Assembly: GCF_900105185.1 (NCBI RefSeq)
Contig: NZ_FNTJ01000001.1
Span: forward strand, 2,872,501 to 2,936,500
DNA from: Pseudomonas saponiphila
Lineage (GTDB): Bacteria; Pseudomonadota; Gammaproteobacteria; Pseudomonadales; Pseudomonadaceae
Direction of reading: 5' to 3'
Length of the DNA stretch: 64,000 nucleotides
Shown here: positions 16,453 to 24,792 of the stretch, piece by piece
How positions within the stretch are numbered: position 1 is the first letter of the stretch
How the letters are laid out: each line of letters opens with the position of its first letter
Notes under the pieces: model-generated
Database searches by the model: none
Seen by the model: only the letters and a program-made list of their open reading frames with translations
Told to the model about the DNA's origin: nothing
Translations under genes and position numbers: made by a program

Positions 16453-16466
16453 TGAAACCGGTTTCA
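16453..16466. promoter_or_regulatory. PtxS operator upstream of kguE
   Basis: Perfect 14-base palindrome TGAAACCGGTTTCA, identical to the second copy upstream of ptxS. This is the known PtxS recognition sequence in pseudomonads, relieved by 2-ketogluconate. It ends 13 bases before the kguE start. Confidence 0.92.
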
Positions 16467-16505
16467 TTTTTGTTCGTTAAAAAACTCGTGGCGCCTGCGC
16501 CGCCG

Positions 16506-17522
16506 TTACAACACGGTGGAGCCGCGGACGATCAACTGCGCCGGGAAATCCATCACCCGCGGCGCTGCGGCGTCGCCCTGCAGGCGCTTGAGCAGACAGT
16601 CGAAGGCGCTGGCGCCGATGGCGGCGGTAGGCTGGGCCAGGGCCGTGATGCCGCTGCCCACCAGGGGGTACCAGTCCAGGTCGTCGAGACCGATCAGGCC
16701 GATGTCCTCGAACAGCGGGCACTGCAGTTCGCGCAGGGCGCGGGTCGCCGCCAGGGTCGCCACGCCGTTGGCGCAGAACAGCGCCTTGGGCCCGGGACCG
16801 GGGGTGTCGAGAAAGTTCTTCAGGTGGTGGGCCAGGGCCTCGCCGGTTTCCAGTGACTGGCCGCGCAAGGCCGGGCGCCGGGTAATCTCGGCCTGGAACG
16901 CGGCGCTGCGTTCGAGCCGCGAGCTGGTGCCGTCATGGGGTTCGCTGACCAGCAGCAGGTCGCGGTAGCCCTGGTGGTCCAGGTGCTCGATGGCAGTGTG
17001 TACCGCCGCCGGGTTGTCCAGGCCCACCAGATCGGCGTGCAGGGAGGCAAGCTTGCGGTCCACCAGCACCAGGGGCAGTTCCTGCTGCAATTGCTGCAGT
17101 TGCTCCAGGTGGTGGCCCAGGGTATTCACGATCAGGCCTTCGATGTTGTAGGCCCGCAGGTTGGCCAGGTGTCGGGCTTCCTGTGCATCGTCGCGGTCGG
17201 TGTTGCACACCACCAGGCTGTAGCCGTGCTGGCGGCAGGCGGTTTCCACGCCGTGCATCACGGCAATCGAATAGGGGTTGCGGATATCCGCCACCAGCAT
17301 GCCGATCAGGCGGGTGCGCCCGCGCTTGAGGCCGCGGGCCATCTGGTTCGGGCGGTAGCCCAGGTCGTTGATGGCTTGCTCGATGCGCAGGGCGGTGGCA
17401 TCGGAGAGCAGGGCGCGGTCGTCGCCGATGAAGCGCGACACACTGGCCTTGGAGACCCCGGCATGACGGGCGACATCGAGCATGGTGACGCGATTGCGCT
17501 GGGCGGCGGAAAACGGATTCAA
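16506..17522 (-). CDS. ptxS: LacI-family repressor of 2-ketogluconate utilisation
   Basis: A 338-residue LacI/GalR protein: the N-terminal HTH VTMLDVARHAGVSKASVSRF and hinge NQMARGLKRGRTRLIGML lead into a periplasmic-binding-protein-like effector domain (GLIGLDDLDWYPLVGSGIT near residue 280). The start is TTG at 17522 with AAGG upstream; the resulting N-terminal length agrees with PtxS of P. aeruginosa. The first ATG inside (residue 14) would cut into the HTH. It represses the kgu operon and, by the operator at 17578, itself. 2-ketogluconate is the known inducer. Confidence 0.9.
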   Translation of the reverse strand: MNPFSAAQRNRVTMLDVARHAGVSKASVSRFIGDDRALLSDATALRIEQAINDLGYRPNQMARGLKRGRTRLIGMLVADIRNPYSIAVMHGVETACRQHGYSLVVCNTDRDDAQEARHLANLRAYNIEGLIVNTLGHHLEQLQQLQQELPLVLVDRKLASLHADLVGLDNPAAVHTAIEHLDHQGYRDLLLVSEPHDGTSSRLERSAAFQAEITRRPALRGQSLETGEALAHHLKNFLDTPGPGPKALFCANGVATLAATRALRELQCPLFEDIGLIGLDDLDWYPLVGSGITALAQPTAAIGASAFDCLLKRLQGDAAAPRVMDFPAQLIVRGSTVL

Positions 17523-17577
17523 GGGTGCGGACCTTATTCTTGGAATTATCGGTTTGCAGTCGTTCCGGAGATGGAGC

Positions 17578-17591
17578 TGAAACCGGTTTCA
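17578..17591. promoter_or_regulatory. PtxS operator upstream of ptxS
   Basis: Second perfect copy of TGAAACCGGTTTCA, 55 bases upstream of the ptxS start, consistent with autorepression. Confidence 0.92.
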
Positions 17592-17677
17592 GGAAACCGC
17601 AAAAAGCCGTTCGCCGTCAAGGGTGCCGAAGCAGGAAATATCCCGCGCGGCGCTGGATGGCTGACCAACGGTCGCCC

Positions 17678-18610
17678 TCAGGGGCGCGTCAGGTGCTGCT
17701 GCAGGTAACGCAACAGGGCGCTGTAGAGCGCGTCGACTTCGGCGGCCAGGCCCCTGGCGCGCAGGCAACCGTGCACCAGCCCCAGGCCCGGGTACAGCTG
17801 GCTGGCGACCCCGGCCGCGAGCAAGTGCCGGTGATAGCACTCGCCGTCGTCGCGTAGCGGGTCGAACTGCGCCAGGGCGATGAAGGCCGGTGGCAGACCG
17901 TCGAACTGCTGCGCCAGCAGCGGCCGGGCATAGGCCGAGCGCTGTGGCCGGCCAGGCAGGTACAGGGCCTGGAAACAGTCCAGGTCGCTGCTGCTGAGCA
18001 GCGGCGCATCGGCGTACCGGCTGCGCGAGGGCAGGTCGGCCGCGCCACCCAATCCTGGGTAGACCAGCACCTGGGCGGCGGGCAAGGGTTCGGCGGCATC
18101 GCGCAGGGCCAGGCACAGGGCCGCGGCCAGGTTGCCACCGGCGCTGTCACCCATCACCAGCCGTCGCCGGCGGTCCAGGGGCAGCGGGCTCAGGCCCTGC
18201 TCCAGGGCGCGCCAGACCCCCAGGCAATCGTCGAAGGCCGCCGGGAACGGGTGTTCCGGAGCCCGGCGGTAATCCACGGCGATCACCAGGATCTCCAGTT
18301 CGTCGGCCAGCGCGGCGCAGATGAAATCGTGGGAATCCAGGCTGCCCAACACCCAGCCGCCGCCGTGCAGGTACAGCAGCCAGGGCCAGCCCGACGCCGG
18401 GGGCGGACGATCCGGGTGATAGGCCCGCAGCGGCACTGTTGCCAGTTGCAGGTCATGCACGGCCAGCCCGGGCGGACGGGGCGGGGTGAAGTCCCGGCAC
18501 ATGCGCTCATAGCTGTCGCGCAGGCCCTGGAGGCTGCTGTCGGTGCTGGTGTAGCTCAGGGTGCGCCGGACGAAGGCCGCCAGCTCGGCAGAAAGCGGGT
18601 AACGGCTCAT
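17678..18610 (-). CDS. Alpha/beta hydrolase of the hormone-sensitive lipase (type IV esterase) family
   Basis: A 310-residue cytoplasmic hydrolase. The oxyanion motif LYLHGGGWVLGSLDSHD (HGGG) precedes the nucleophile elbow MGDSAGGNLA (GDSAG), typical of HSL-type carboxylesterases; the acid lies near FDPLRDDGECY (AQFDPLRDD) and the His in GLVHGC. The first Met with a good length match is at 18610; the frame upstream passes through a REP. No signal peptide is seen. It lies 87 bases downstream of the choline/betaine-type binding protein gene on the same strand, with a REP between them. A role in cleaving an ester of a quaternary amine is only a guess. Confidence 0.85.
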   Translation of the reverse strand: MSRYPLSAELAAFVRRTLSYTSTDSSLQGLRDSYERMCRDFTPPRPPGLAVHDLQLATVPLRAYHPDRPPPASGWPWLLYLHGGGWVLGSLDSHDFICAALADELEILVIAVDYRRAPEHPFPAAFDDCLGVWRALEQGLSPLPLDRRRRLVMGDSAGGNLAAALCLALRDAAEPLPAAQVLVYPGLGGAADLPSRSRYADAPLLSSSDLDCFQALYLPGRPQRSAYARPLLAQQFDGLPPAFIALAQFDPLRDDGECYHRHLLAAGVASQLYPGLGLVHGCLRARGLAAEVDALYSALLRYLQQHLTRP

Positions 18611-18626
18611 GGATAGCCTCACAGGG

Positions 18627-18690
18627 GTAGGAGCTGGCTTGCCAGCGAAGGTCCGTGAGACCGCCTTCGCCGGCAAGCCGGCTCCTACGG
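18627..18690. repeat. REP pair upstream of the esterase gene
   Basis: GTAGGAGCTGGCTTGCCAGCG and the inverted partner CGCCGGCAAGCCGGCTCCTAC. Here the CTGGC-type and CCGGC-type arms have swapped sides relative to most copies. Confidence 0.88.
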
Positions 18691-18697
18691 AGGGCGG

Positions 18698-19639
18698 TTA
18701 CAGGTTGGCTTTGACCGCGGCCACGCTATCGCCGCCGTCGAAGGTGGTGACCCCCGTCAGCCAGCGCTGCAGGTCCTCGGGATGCTCGCGCAGCCATTGC
18801 CGGGCCACGTCCTGGGGCGTCTTGCGCTGCATGATCGGCACCATCAGCTGGCTTTCCTGGGCCGCGCTGAAGCTCAGGTTCTGCAGCAGTCGATACACAT
18901 TGGGGCAGCGCTCGGCGTAGTCCGGCACGGTGACCGTGGACACCGTGGCCGCCCCCTCGTTGGGGCCGTACACGTCTTCGCTGCCGCTGAGGTAGGTGAT
19001 GGCCATGTTGATGTTCATCGGGTGCGGGGTCCAGCCGACGAACACCACGAATTCCTTGCGATTGATCGCCCGCTGCACCGCCGCCAGCATCCCGGCCTCG
19101 CCGGACTCGATCAGCTTGAAGCCCTTGAGGCCGAAATGGTCGGTGTCGATCATGGTCTTGATCGTGGTGTTGGCGCCGCTGCCGGGCTCGATGCCGTAGA
19201 TCCTGCCCCCCAGCTGGTCCTTGAATCGGGCGATGTCGGCGAAGGTTTTCAGGCCCGCCTGGGCCACGTAGTCCGGCACCGCCAAGGTCGCCTGGGCGTC
19301 CGTGAGGCTGGGCCGGTCCATGACCTTGACCTGCCCGGCCTCCAGGAAGGGCGCGATGTTCTGGTCCATGGCCGGCTTCCAGTAGCCGAGGAAGATGTCC
19401 AGGCGCCGGTCGCGGATGCCGGCGAAGATGATTTGCTGCACCGCGCTGGTCTGCTTGCTGTCATAGCCCAGACCACCCAGCAGCACATCGGCCATGGCAC
19501 TGGTGGCGATCACATCGGTCCAGTTGACCACCCCCATGCGCACGGCCTTGCAGGACGGGGGCTCGGCGGCCCAGGTGGGGGCACTGAGCAGTGCAGTGGC
19601 GCACAGGAGCAGGAAACAACGCTTGAACGGTGTTTTCAT
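18698..19639 (-). CDS. Periplasmic choline/glycine betaine-type substrate-binding protein (ChoX/ProX-like)
   Basis: A 313-residue secreted protein: signal peptide MKTPFKRCFLLLCATALLSA with AEP after the predicted AWA cut, then an OpuAC-type binding domain (NWTDVIATSAMADVLLGGLG, FLGYWKPAMDQNIAPFL, YGIEPGSGANTTIKTMID, VVFVGWTPHPMNINMAITYL). Tryptophan and tyrosine residues in these blocks form the aromatic box for trimethylammonium groups in the family. It should capture choline, betaine or carnitine for an ABC transporter. No permease or ATPase gene lies next to it, so it looks like an orphan binding protein that docks with a transporter encoded elsewhere, as known for P. aeruginosa. Start 19639 fits the signal peptide; an A-rich CA motif is upstream. 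Confidence 0.85.
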   Translation of the reverse strand: MKTPFKRCFLLLCATALLSAPTWAAEPPSCKAVRMGVVNWTDVIATSAMADVLLGGLGYDSKQTSAVQQIIFAGIRDRRLDIFLGYWKPAMDQNIAPFLEAGQVKVMDRPSLTDAQATLAVPDYVAQAGLKTFADIARFKDQLGGRIYGIEPGSGANTTIKTMIDTDHFGLKGFKLIESGEAGMLAAVQRAINRKEFVVFVGWTPHPMNINMAITYLSGSEDVYGPNEGAATVSTVTVPDYAERCPNVYRLLQNLSFSAAQESQLMVPIMQRKTPQDVARQWLREHPEDLQRWLTGVTTFDGGDSVAAVKANL

Positions 19640-19663
19640 CAGAGGATCTCTTGCGGCAGGTGG

Positions 19664-19673
19664 CTTGTTGTTC
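19664..19673 (-). promoter_or_regulatory. A-rich Crc/Hfq-type (CA) motif upstream of the binding-protein gene
   Basis: The minus-strand leader contains GAACAACAAG about 25 bases upstream of the start. It is a weaker match to AAnAAnAA. Confidence 0.35.
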
Positions 19674-19820
19674 AGAGCGGCGTCTTGTTGCGCCGTGCTG
19701 GCCACCTTACGTGGCCCTGATGGTCCGGGAAACGCTCTGCAGCGACCGGCTTTTGCCCTGTGGCGACTGCCCGGGTGCACTTCACGCCCGCAGGCTCATC
19801 CAGGTCGCGATCAGCAACAG

Positions 19821-19840
19821 CCCTGGCGGTTGTGCCAGGG
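19821..19840 (-). terminator. Short hairpin after the autotransporter gene
   Basis: CCCTGGC, a six-base loop and GCCAGGG lie 13 bases beyond the autotransporter stop. There is no T-run, so its role as terminator is uncertain. Confidence 0.4.
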
Positions 19841-19852
19841 CCTGGGCCGCTA

Positions 19853-21820
19853 TCAGAACTGATAGGTAAAGGCGGTTTGAATACCGGTCGTGTCGTTGCC
19901 GCCAGGCTCCTGTGTCCAGAACACACCGGCATGCACGGTGCTGTTCTGGTTCAAGGCATAGCTTGCCCCGGTGCCTGCGGCAAACCGGGTGTAGTGCTGT
20001 TTATCGGCTTGGTAGGTGTAGCGTCCCAGGTCGTCCATGCGGGCTTGAAAGGCATCCTGGTCTTTGTGCAGGTCCTGGATCAGGCCCAGGTTGGCATTGA
20101 GCTCCAGCTGTTTGGTCAGGCGCTTGGCGGTCCGTACGCCGGCGTTCAGGCTGGTCACCGAGCGCTGCATTTTGGCGTAGCTGGCCGCCATTACGGCGCC
20201 GCTGTGCTCGCTATAGCCTTGGCGGCTGACTTGAGTCTGGCTGAGGCCGATGTACGGCGTCACGTTCAGGCTATCGAGGCGCAGGCCATAGCCACCCTCG
20301 ATGCTGAAGGCCTTGCCACGCAGGCTCGAACGCCCTTTACCGGCTTCGGTATAAGCCAGTTGCTCACGGCGGATATCGACCTTGGACGACAGATAGGCCG
20401 CCGCCAGACGCCCCTGCCAACCCAGGCCCTGGCCCGATTCGTCCACGGCAACGAACATCGCCACTGCCGGGGCGTTGGAGCCTGCATTGGTGTAGTTGTC
20501 CGGCAATTGCTGATCGAGGTTCTGCTCCAGGGTGATGCCTACACGCAGGTGTTCGTCAGGACGGGCGCCCAGGGTCAGGCTCGTGGAGGTCTGGCGAGTC
20601 TCGCGGTTTGTGCTGTAGCTGGGGCCAACCCCGATACAGAACGAGCCGCTGTCGATCTGGCACTCCTGGCTCATCAACCGATCCAGTTGCGCACTGCGCA
20701 GGTCCAGGACTCCCCATGCCTGATTGGCGCTTTTGGCCATCGCGGTCCGGGTATTGTCCAGATCAAGCAGGTGAGTGCCGGTTTCCGTGATTTTCCACAG
20801 TGCGGCGTGTAGGGCGCCATTCGCCGTTAGGCTCAGGCCGACGGCAATATTGCCGTCGGCGGACACGCCAGTCGCTGCCGACTGTTGGCCGCCCAACGTG
20901 CCCAAATCGATCATGCCGCCTGCATCGGTGTGTCTGAAGGCGTGGCTATCGCCTTCTGCAGTGATGGCAAACCCGACGACCACGCGGCCGTCGGCGGACG
21001 CCGCGTAAGCACTGGAGTCGCCGCCCCAGGAACCGAGCCCGACCATGCCGTTCGCGTCAGTGTGTTTAAACGCTTGAGTCGCGCCGGTGATGGTTTCTGA
21101 ACTGCCCACCACCACCAAACCGTTGGCGGATACTCCCAAGGCTCCGGAGGTTGTTCCGCCGAGCGTGCCCAGGTCGGTCATGCCGTTGGCATCGGTGTGC
21201 TTGAACGCGTGTTGTACGTTCGAACCGGTATCGGTGTCCGCCAGCCCCACGACTACGCTACCGTCGCCGGACACCGCCGTTGCAAGGGCGTCGCCACTGT
21301 TGTCTGCCTTCAAGGTCCCCAGATCGATCATGCCGGTCGCCTCCGTGTGCCTGAAGGCACGAGTCCGCCCTTGGAGATTCAAGGAGTCGCCAACCACCAC
21401 GGCGCCGTCAGCGGATACGCCATTGGCGCTGGATGACGCGCCGCCCAATGTGCCTAGATCGATCATGCCGGTCGCGTCGGAGTGCTTGAAGGCATGAATC
21501 GAGTCTGGGGTAGCTGATTTTCCCACGACCACACTGCCGTCGGCGGATATGGCATAGGCAAAGGAATCGTCTCCACCCAAGGTCCCCAGATCGACCATGC
21601 CAGTGGCATCGCTGTATTTGAATGCGCGATCCTGGCTTGTGTGTGATGTTGTGTTTATCGCGATTACACGACCGTCAGCGGATATGCCGAAGACCATAGA
21701 GTCCTCGTTACTCGAAGAACCTAAATCAATACCGTCGATTGTAGTGAGTGCATGGGACTGCGCTGAATAAGCAACGCTGTATAGCAGGGCGATTGCTGTT
21801 ATTACGGATGGGTATTTCAA
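19853..21820 (-). CDS. Autotransporter with N-terminal HAF repeats and C-terminal beta-barrel
   Basis: About 655 residues. The signal peptide MKYPSVITAIALLYSVAYSA (cut after SHA) follows a TTG start at 21820 with AAAAGG upstream; the frame also allows TTG at 21853. About residues 30-345 hold seven imperfect repeats of 44-50 residues with the pattern DLGTLGG, GVSADG, VVVG, HAFKHTDA, the HAF repeat family. A linker with a cysteine pair (CQIDSGSFC) follows. The last about 270 residues look like an autotransporter barrel (LGARPDEHLRVGITLEQNL; GVRTAKRLTKQLELNANLG) and end in the outer-membrane signature FTYQF. It should insert in the outer membrane and display the repeat region. No protease motif is seen. 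Substrate or ligand is unknown. Confidence 0.8.
   Translation of the reverse strand: MKYPSVITAIALLYSVAYSAQSHALTTIDGIDLGSSSNEDSMVFGISADGRVIAINTTSHTSQDRAFKYSDATGMVDLGTLGGDDSFAYAISADGSVVVGKSATPDSIHAFKHSDATGMIDLGTLGGASSSANGVSADGAVVVGDSLNLQGRTRAFRHTEATGMIDLGTLKADNSGDALATAVSGDGSVVVGLADTDTGSNVQHAFKHTDANGMTDLGTLGGTTSGALGVSANGLVVVGSSETITGATQAFKHTDANGMVGLGSWGGDSSAYAASADGRVVVGFAITAEGDSHAFRHTDAGGMIDLGTLGGQQSAATGVSADGNIAVGLSLTANGALHAALWKITETGTHLLDLDNTRTAMAKSANQAWGVLDLRSAQLDRLMSQECQIDSGSFCIGVGPSYSTNRETRQTSTSLTLGARPDEHLRVGITLEQNLDQQLPDNYTNAGSNAPAVAMFVAVDESGQGLGWQGRLAAAYLSSKVDIRREQLAYTEAGKGRSSLRGKAFSIEGGYGLRLDSLNVTPYIGLSQTQVSRQGYSEHSGAVMAASYAKMQRSVTSLNAGVRTAKRLTKQLELNANLGLIQDLHKDQDAFQARMDDLGRYTYQADKQHYTRFAAGTGASYALNQNSTVHAGVFWTQEPGGNDTTGIQTAFTYQF
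20760..21700 (-). repeat. Seven HAF protein repeats encoded in the autotransporter
   Basis: Coding tandem repeats with a period of about 135-150 bases, each encoding a DLG(T/S)LGG - SADG - VVVG - HAFKH-DA unit. Copies are divergent at the DNA level; the fourth carries LKADNSGD instead of LGG. Confidence 0.8.
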
Positions 21821-22319
21821 CGTTTTAACCTTTTGGCGAAGCAGAAAGCACAACAGCCCGTAGAAGTTACAGGCTGCTTTTGGGGGGCGGCTGATTGCTG
21901 TGGGCTCTATGGAAGGGGCGTGCGGGTGCTCTATTACAAGTGTTCTGGTCTTTTGCGCATGGCGAGGTCGGCGAATTTCAGGCGTTCAGCAGAGGGGAGT
22001 TACTTTAAAGCGAGGAACTAACGTCAAGTGGTTAGTTGGCTAAGTCCTGGGCTGTAAAAGCCGGCCATTTTATTTTTAGTGCGAGAGAGGGTCTTTAAGA
22101 TAAATCTGAAATTGATCTTGAAGTGATGGGGCGATTTATTGGCGAGCTAGATCAGTGCAACTGATTTTAGTTGGTCAGTACTGGAGGCCGTTCGCATTGG
22201 ATCAACTGCGGTTATCCAGCCTCGCACTCGCCATATGGCATTGCGGACGAGGCCGTCGCGATTCTCACGGACGATCCCGCGCAGCGGCCAGGATCGGCTT
22301 CACGTTGTCTTGTACCGGT
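21821..22319. other. AT-rich intergenic region upstream of the autotransporter gene
   Basis: About 500 bases, clearly richer in A+T than the surroundings around 21930-22160. It holds the autotransporter promoter somewhere on the minus strand. I see no gene with a credible start signal and no clear hairpin. The base composition together with the repeat protein suggests this block was acquired separately. Confidence 0.5.
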
Positions 22320-22961
22320 TCAGCTGAACAGTCCGGCGGCGATATTGATGGAGAAACCCAGGATCGCGGTATTGAACAGAAAACCGATCAGCGACTGGGC
22401 CAGGACGATCCGCCGCAGCTCGCGAGTGGCCACGCCGACGTCCGAGGTCTGCACCGCGACGCCGATGGTGAAGGAAAAATACAGAAAGTCCCAATAGTCC
22501 GGATCGGTCAGGCCCTCGGCGAAGCGCAGTGCCGGCTCCTTGCCGCTCCAGGTGTAATACAGGCGCGCATAGTGCACGCTGAAAATCACCCCCACCAACA
22601 GCCAGGAGCCGATCACCGTGATACCGGTAAAGGCGTAGTGCAGCAGGCGCCGGGTAGTGTCCAGGTCCTTGCTGCCCACCAGTTCCAGGGTAATGGTCAC
22701 CAGACTGGCGATGGCGGCGATGCAGATGATCAGCAGCACCAGCCCGGCGTTTTCATCTTCGGTTTCAGCGATGCGTTTGACCTGATCGGCCCGTGCTCGC
22801 ACGGTGAGCCAGAACATCAGCGCTAGGTAAGACCAGACGGCGGCGTTCCAGCCGATGAGGACCTTGCTGGTCAGGTTTTCGGCAGGGGCCAGAAAGCCCA
22901 CGGCGCAGCCGATCAGCACACCGATGGTCAGACGGGGGTGGGTGCGTATGACGATGGACAT
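22320..22961 (-). CDS. DUF1345 inner-membrane protein
   Basis: A 213-residue membrane protein with about five helices (residues 10-27, 38-54, 75-95, 112-132, 180-205). It carries the family-typical block [41 protein letters not shown]. This matches the DUF1345 family, whose function is not known. The last third has the look of a pore loop region ([13 protein letters not shown] is reminiscent of two-TM channel segments), but that is only an impression. Start ATG at 22961 with a weak GCGAG upstream. It is transcribed away from the REP array that follows at 23010. Confidence 0.82.
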   Translation of the reverse strand: MSIVIRTHPRLTIGVLIGCAVGFLAPAENLTSKVLIGWNAAVWSYLALMFWLTVRARADQVKRIAETEDENAGLVLLIICIAAIASLVTITLELVGSKDLDTTRRLLHYAFTGITVIGSWLLVGVIFSVHYARLYYTWSGKEPALRFAEGLTDPDYWDFLYFSFTIGVAVQTSDVGVATRELRRIVLAQSLIGFLFNTAILGFSINIAAGLFS

Positions 22962-23009
22962 GATTGCTCGCAGCTTGGGGAAGAGGGGAGAACAGTAGCA
23001 TCTTGGCGG

Positions 23010-23550
23010 ACGCCTTCGCTGGCAAGCCAGCTCCTACCGAGGGCGGCGGTGTTTCCACGGTCTGGCCCCCCCCCCCCCACATTTCCCGTAAGAGCCGGCT
23101 TGCCGGCGAAGAGGCCCGCGAGGCATGCAGCGCTTGGACGGACGCTTTCGCTGGCAAGCCAGCTCCCACCGAGGGCGGCGGTGTTTCCACGGTCCGGCCC
23201 CCCACATTTCCCGTAGGAGCCGGCTTGCCGGCGAAGAGGCCCGTCAGGCATGCAGCGCTTGGACGGACGCTTTCGCTGGCAAGCCAGCTCCCACCGAGGG
23301 CGGCGGTGTTTCCACGGTCTGGCCCTCCACATTTCCCGTAGGAGCCGGCTTGCCGGCGAAGAGGCCCGTGAGGCATGCAGCGCTTGGGCGGACGCCTTCG
23401 CTGGCAAGCCAGCTCCTACCGAGGGGGGCGGTGTTTCCACGGTCCGGCCCCCCACATTTCCCGTAGGAGCCGGCTTGCCGGCGAAGAGGCCCGTCAGGCA
23501 TGCAGTGCTTGGGCGGACGCCTTCGCTGGCAAGCCAGCTCCTACGGAGGG
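23010..23550. repeat. Tandem REP (BIME) array, 125-bp period, five CTGGC arms and four CCGGC arms
   Basis: The block GACGC(C/T)TTCGCTGGCAAGCC recurs at 23010, 23141, 23266, 23391 and 23516; between them stand inverted arms GTAGGAGCCGGCTTGCCGG. The spacers GAGGGCGGCGGTGTTTCCAC and GGCATGCAGCGCTTGG are almost identical from unit to unit. The first spacer has a run of 13 C (23066-23078) where other units have about 6. The array arose by tandem duplication of one unit. Confidence 0.95.
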
Positions 23551-23784
23551 GCATGCCTCGCCGTCCACCCTCGCGCACTTTTGTCGAGGCTTGTTCGAAG
23601 TTGTAACAACCCCCGCGCAATAACCCCCAAAGCCCAGGTTTTTACCTAATAAAAACAAAGGGATATCTCAAGGATTCGACCAATAGGAGCTCTAGGCCCC
23701 GGCAATTGCCGCCTTGTTGAACACTCGTTTAGTATCACCCTCAAGTCACCCCCTCACGCCAACCACAATAATTCGAGGACGCCC

Positions 23785-24576
23785 ATGACCCCTTCATCGT
23801 CGCTGCTCAACCGGATCGAAGCCGGTGTCGCCTGGATCACCCTCAACCGCCCGGCGCAACGCAACGCCCTGGACATCCCGACCCTCAAAGCACTGCACAG
23901 CCTGCTGGAAACCTATAACAGCAACCCCAACGTCCGGGCCGTGGTGCTGACGGGTAGCGGCCGCAGTTTCTGCGCCGGGGCCGATCTGGCGGAGTGGGCC
24001 GAAGCCGAAGCCCGCGGCGCCCTGGAAAGCTACGGCTGGACCGAAACCGCCCACGCCCTGATGTCCCGCCTGCACAGCCTGGACAAACCCACCATCGCTG
24101 CCATCAACGGCACCGCGGTGGGTGCGGGCATGGACCTGAGCCTGTGCTGCGACCTGCGGGTGGCGGCGCAGTCGGCGCGGTTCAAGGCCGGCTACACCAG
24201 CATGGCCTACTCGCCGGATGCCGGCGCCAGCTGGCACCTGCCGCGCTTGATCGGCAGCGAACAGGCCAAGCGCCTGCTGTTTCTCGATGAGTTGTGGAGC
24301 GCCGACCGGGCCCTGGCCGCCGGCTTGGTGGGCGAGGTCTGTGCCGATGAGCAGTTGATCGCCTGCGTCAGTGAGCTGGCGGCGCGCCTGGCGGCGGGCC
24401 CGACCTTCGCCTTTGCCCAGACCAAGAAGCTGATACGCCAGGGCGCCGAGCGCAGCTTGCCGCAGCAGTTGGCGGCCGAGCTGGCCGCCGGTCTGTTGTG
24501 CGGGCGCAGTGCCGACGGCGCCGAAGCCTTGCACGCCGCCACGGAAAAACGCCCGCCACGTTTCCAGGGGTTGTAG
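23785..24576 (+). CDS. Enoyl-CoA hydratase/isomerase family protein of the aru locus
   Basis: A 263-residue crotonase-fold protein: LNRPAQRNALD, VVLTGSGRSFCAGADLAE (oxyanion block), INGTAVGAGMDLSLCCDLRVA, then YSPDAGASWHLPRLIG. In the usual Glu positions of hydratases this protein has other residues (for example the Asp in SPDAG), so hydratase versus isomerase activity is open. First gene of a six-gene plus-strand operon ending with aruI, aruH and a quinone reductase. Start ATG 23785 with GAGGA upstream. A REP of 80 bases separates it from the acyl-CoA dehydrogenase gene, and its stop TAG is part of a GTAGGAGC string. Confidence 0.85.
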   Translation: MTPSSSLLNRIEAGVAWITLNRPAQRNALDIPTLKALHSLLETYNSNPNVRAVVLTGSGRSFCAGADLAEWAEAEARGALESYGWTETAHALMSRLHSLDKPTIAAINGTAVGAGMDLSLCCDLRVAAQSARFKAGYTSMAYSPDAGASWHLPRLIGSEQAKRLLFLDELWSADRALAAGLVGEVCADEQLIACVSELAARLAAGPTFAFAQTKKLIRQGAERSLPQQLAAELAAGLLCGRSADGAEALHAATEKRPPRFQGL

Positions 24577-24637
24577 GAGCGGCAGGGCGGCATTGCGTTT
24601 GCCTGCGCAAGGGCCCCTGGGTCGTGCGCCCATTTTG

Positions 24638-24720
24638 CAGGAGCCGGCTTGCCGGCGAAGGCGCCCGCAAGAACAGCGCCTTATTCAAGGGCCTCTTCGC
24701 CAGCAAGCTGGCTCCTACGG
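24638..24720. repeat. REP pair between the hydratase and acyl-CoA dehydrogenase genes
   Basis: GGAGCCGGCTTGCCGGCGAAG at the left and TTCGCCAGCAAGCTGGCTCC at the right, about 45 bases apart, inside an operon. Confidence 0.85.
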
Positions 24721-24792
24721 GAAGGTTTTTTCGGCAGGCCGTCCTGCCCGATCACTGGTTTTTTGCACCGTCACTCACTCACAGGTAGCGCC

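Noticed and set aside
23010-23550. Regularly spaced repeats resembling a CRISPR array (also at 32958-33404 and 10627-12211)
   Set aside because: The spacers are nearly identical to each other, the repeats are REP palindromes common across the window, and no cas genes are present.
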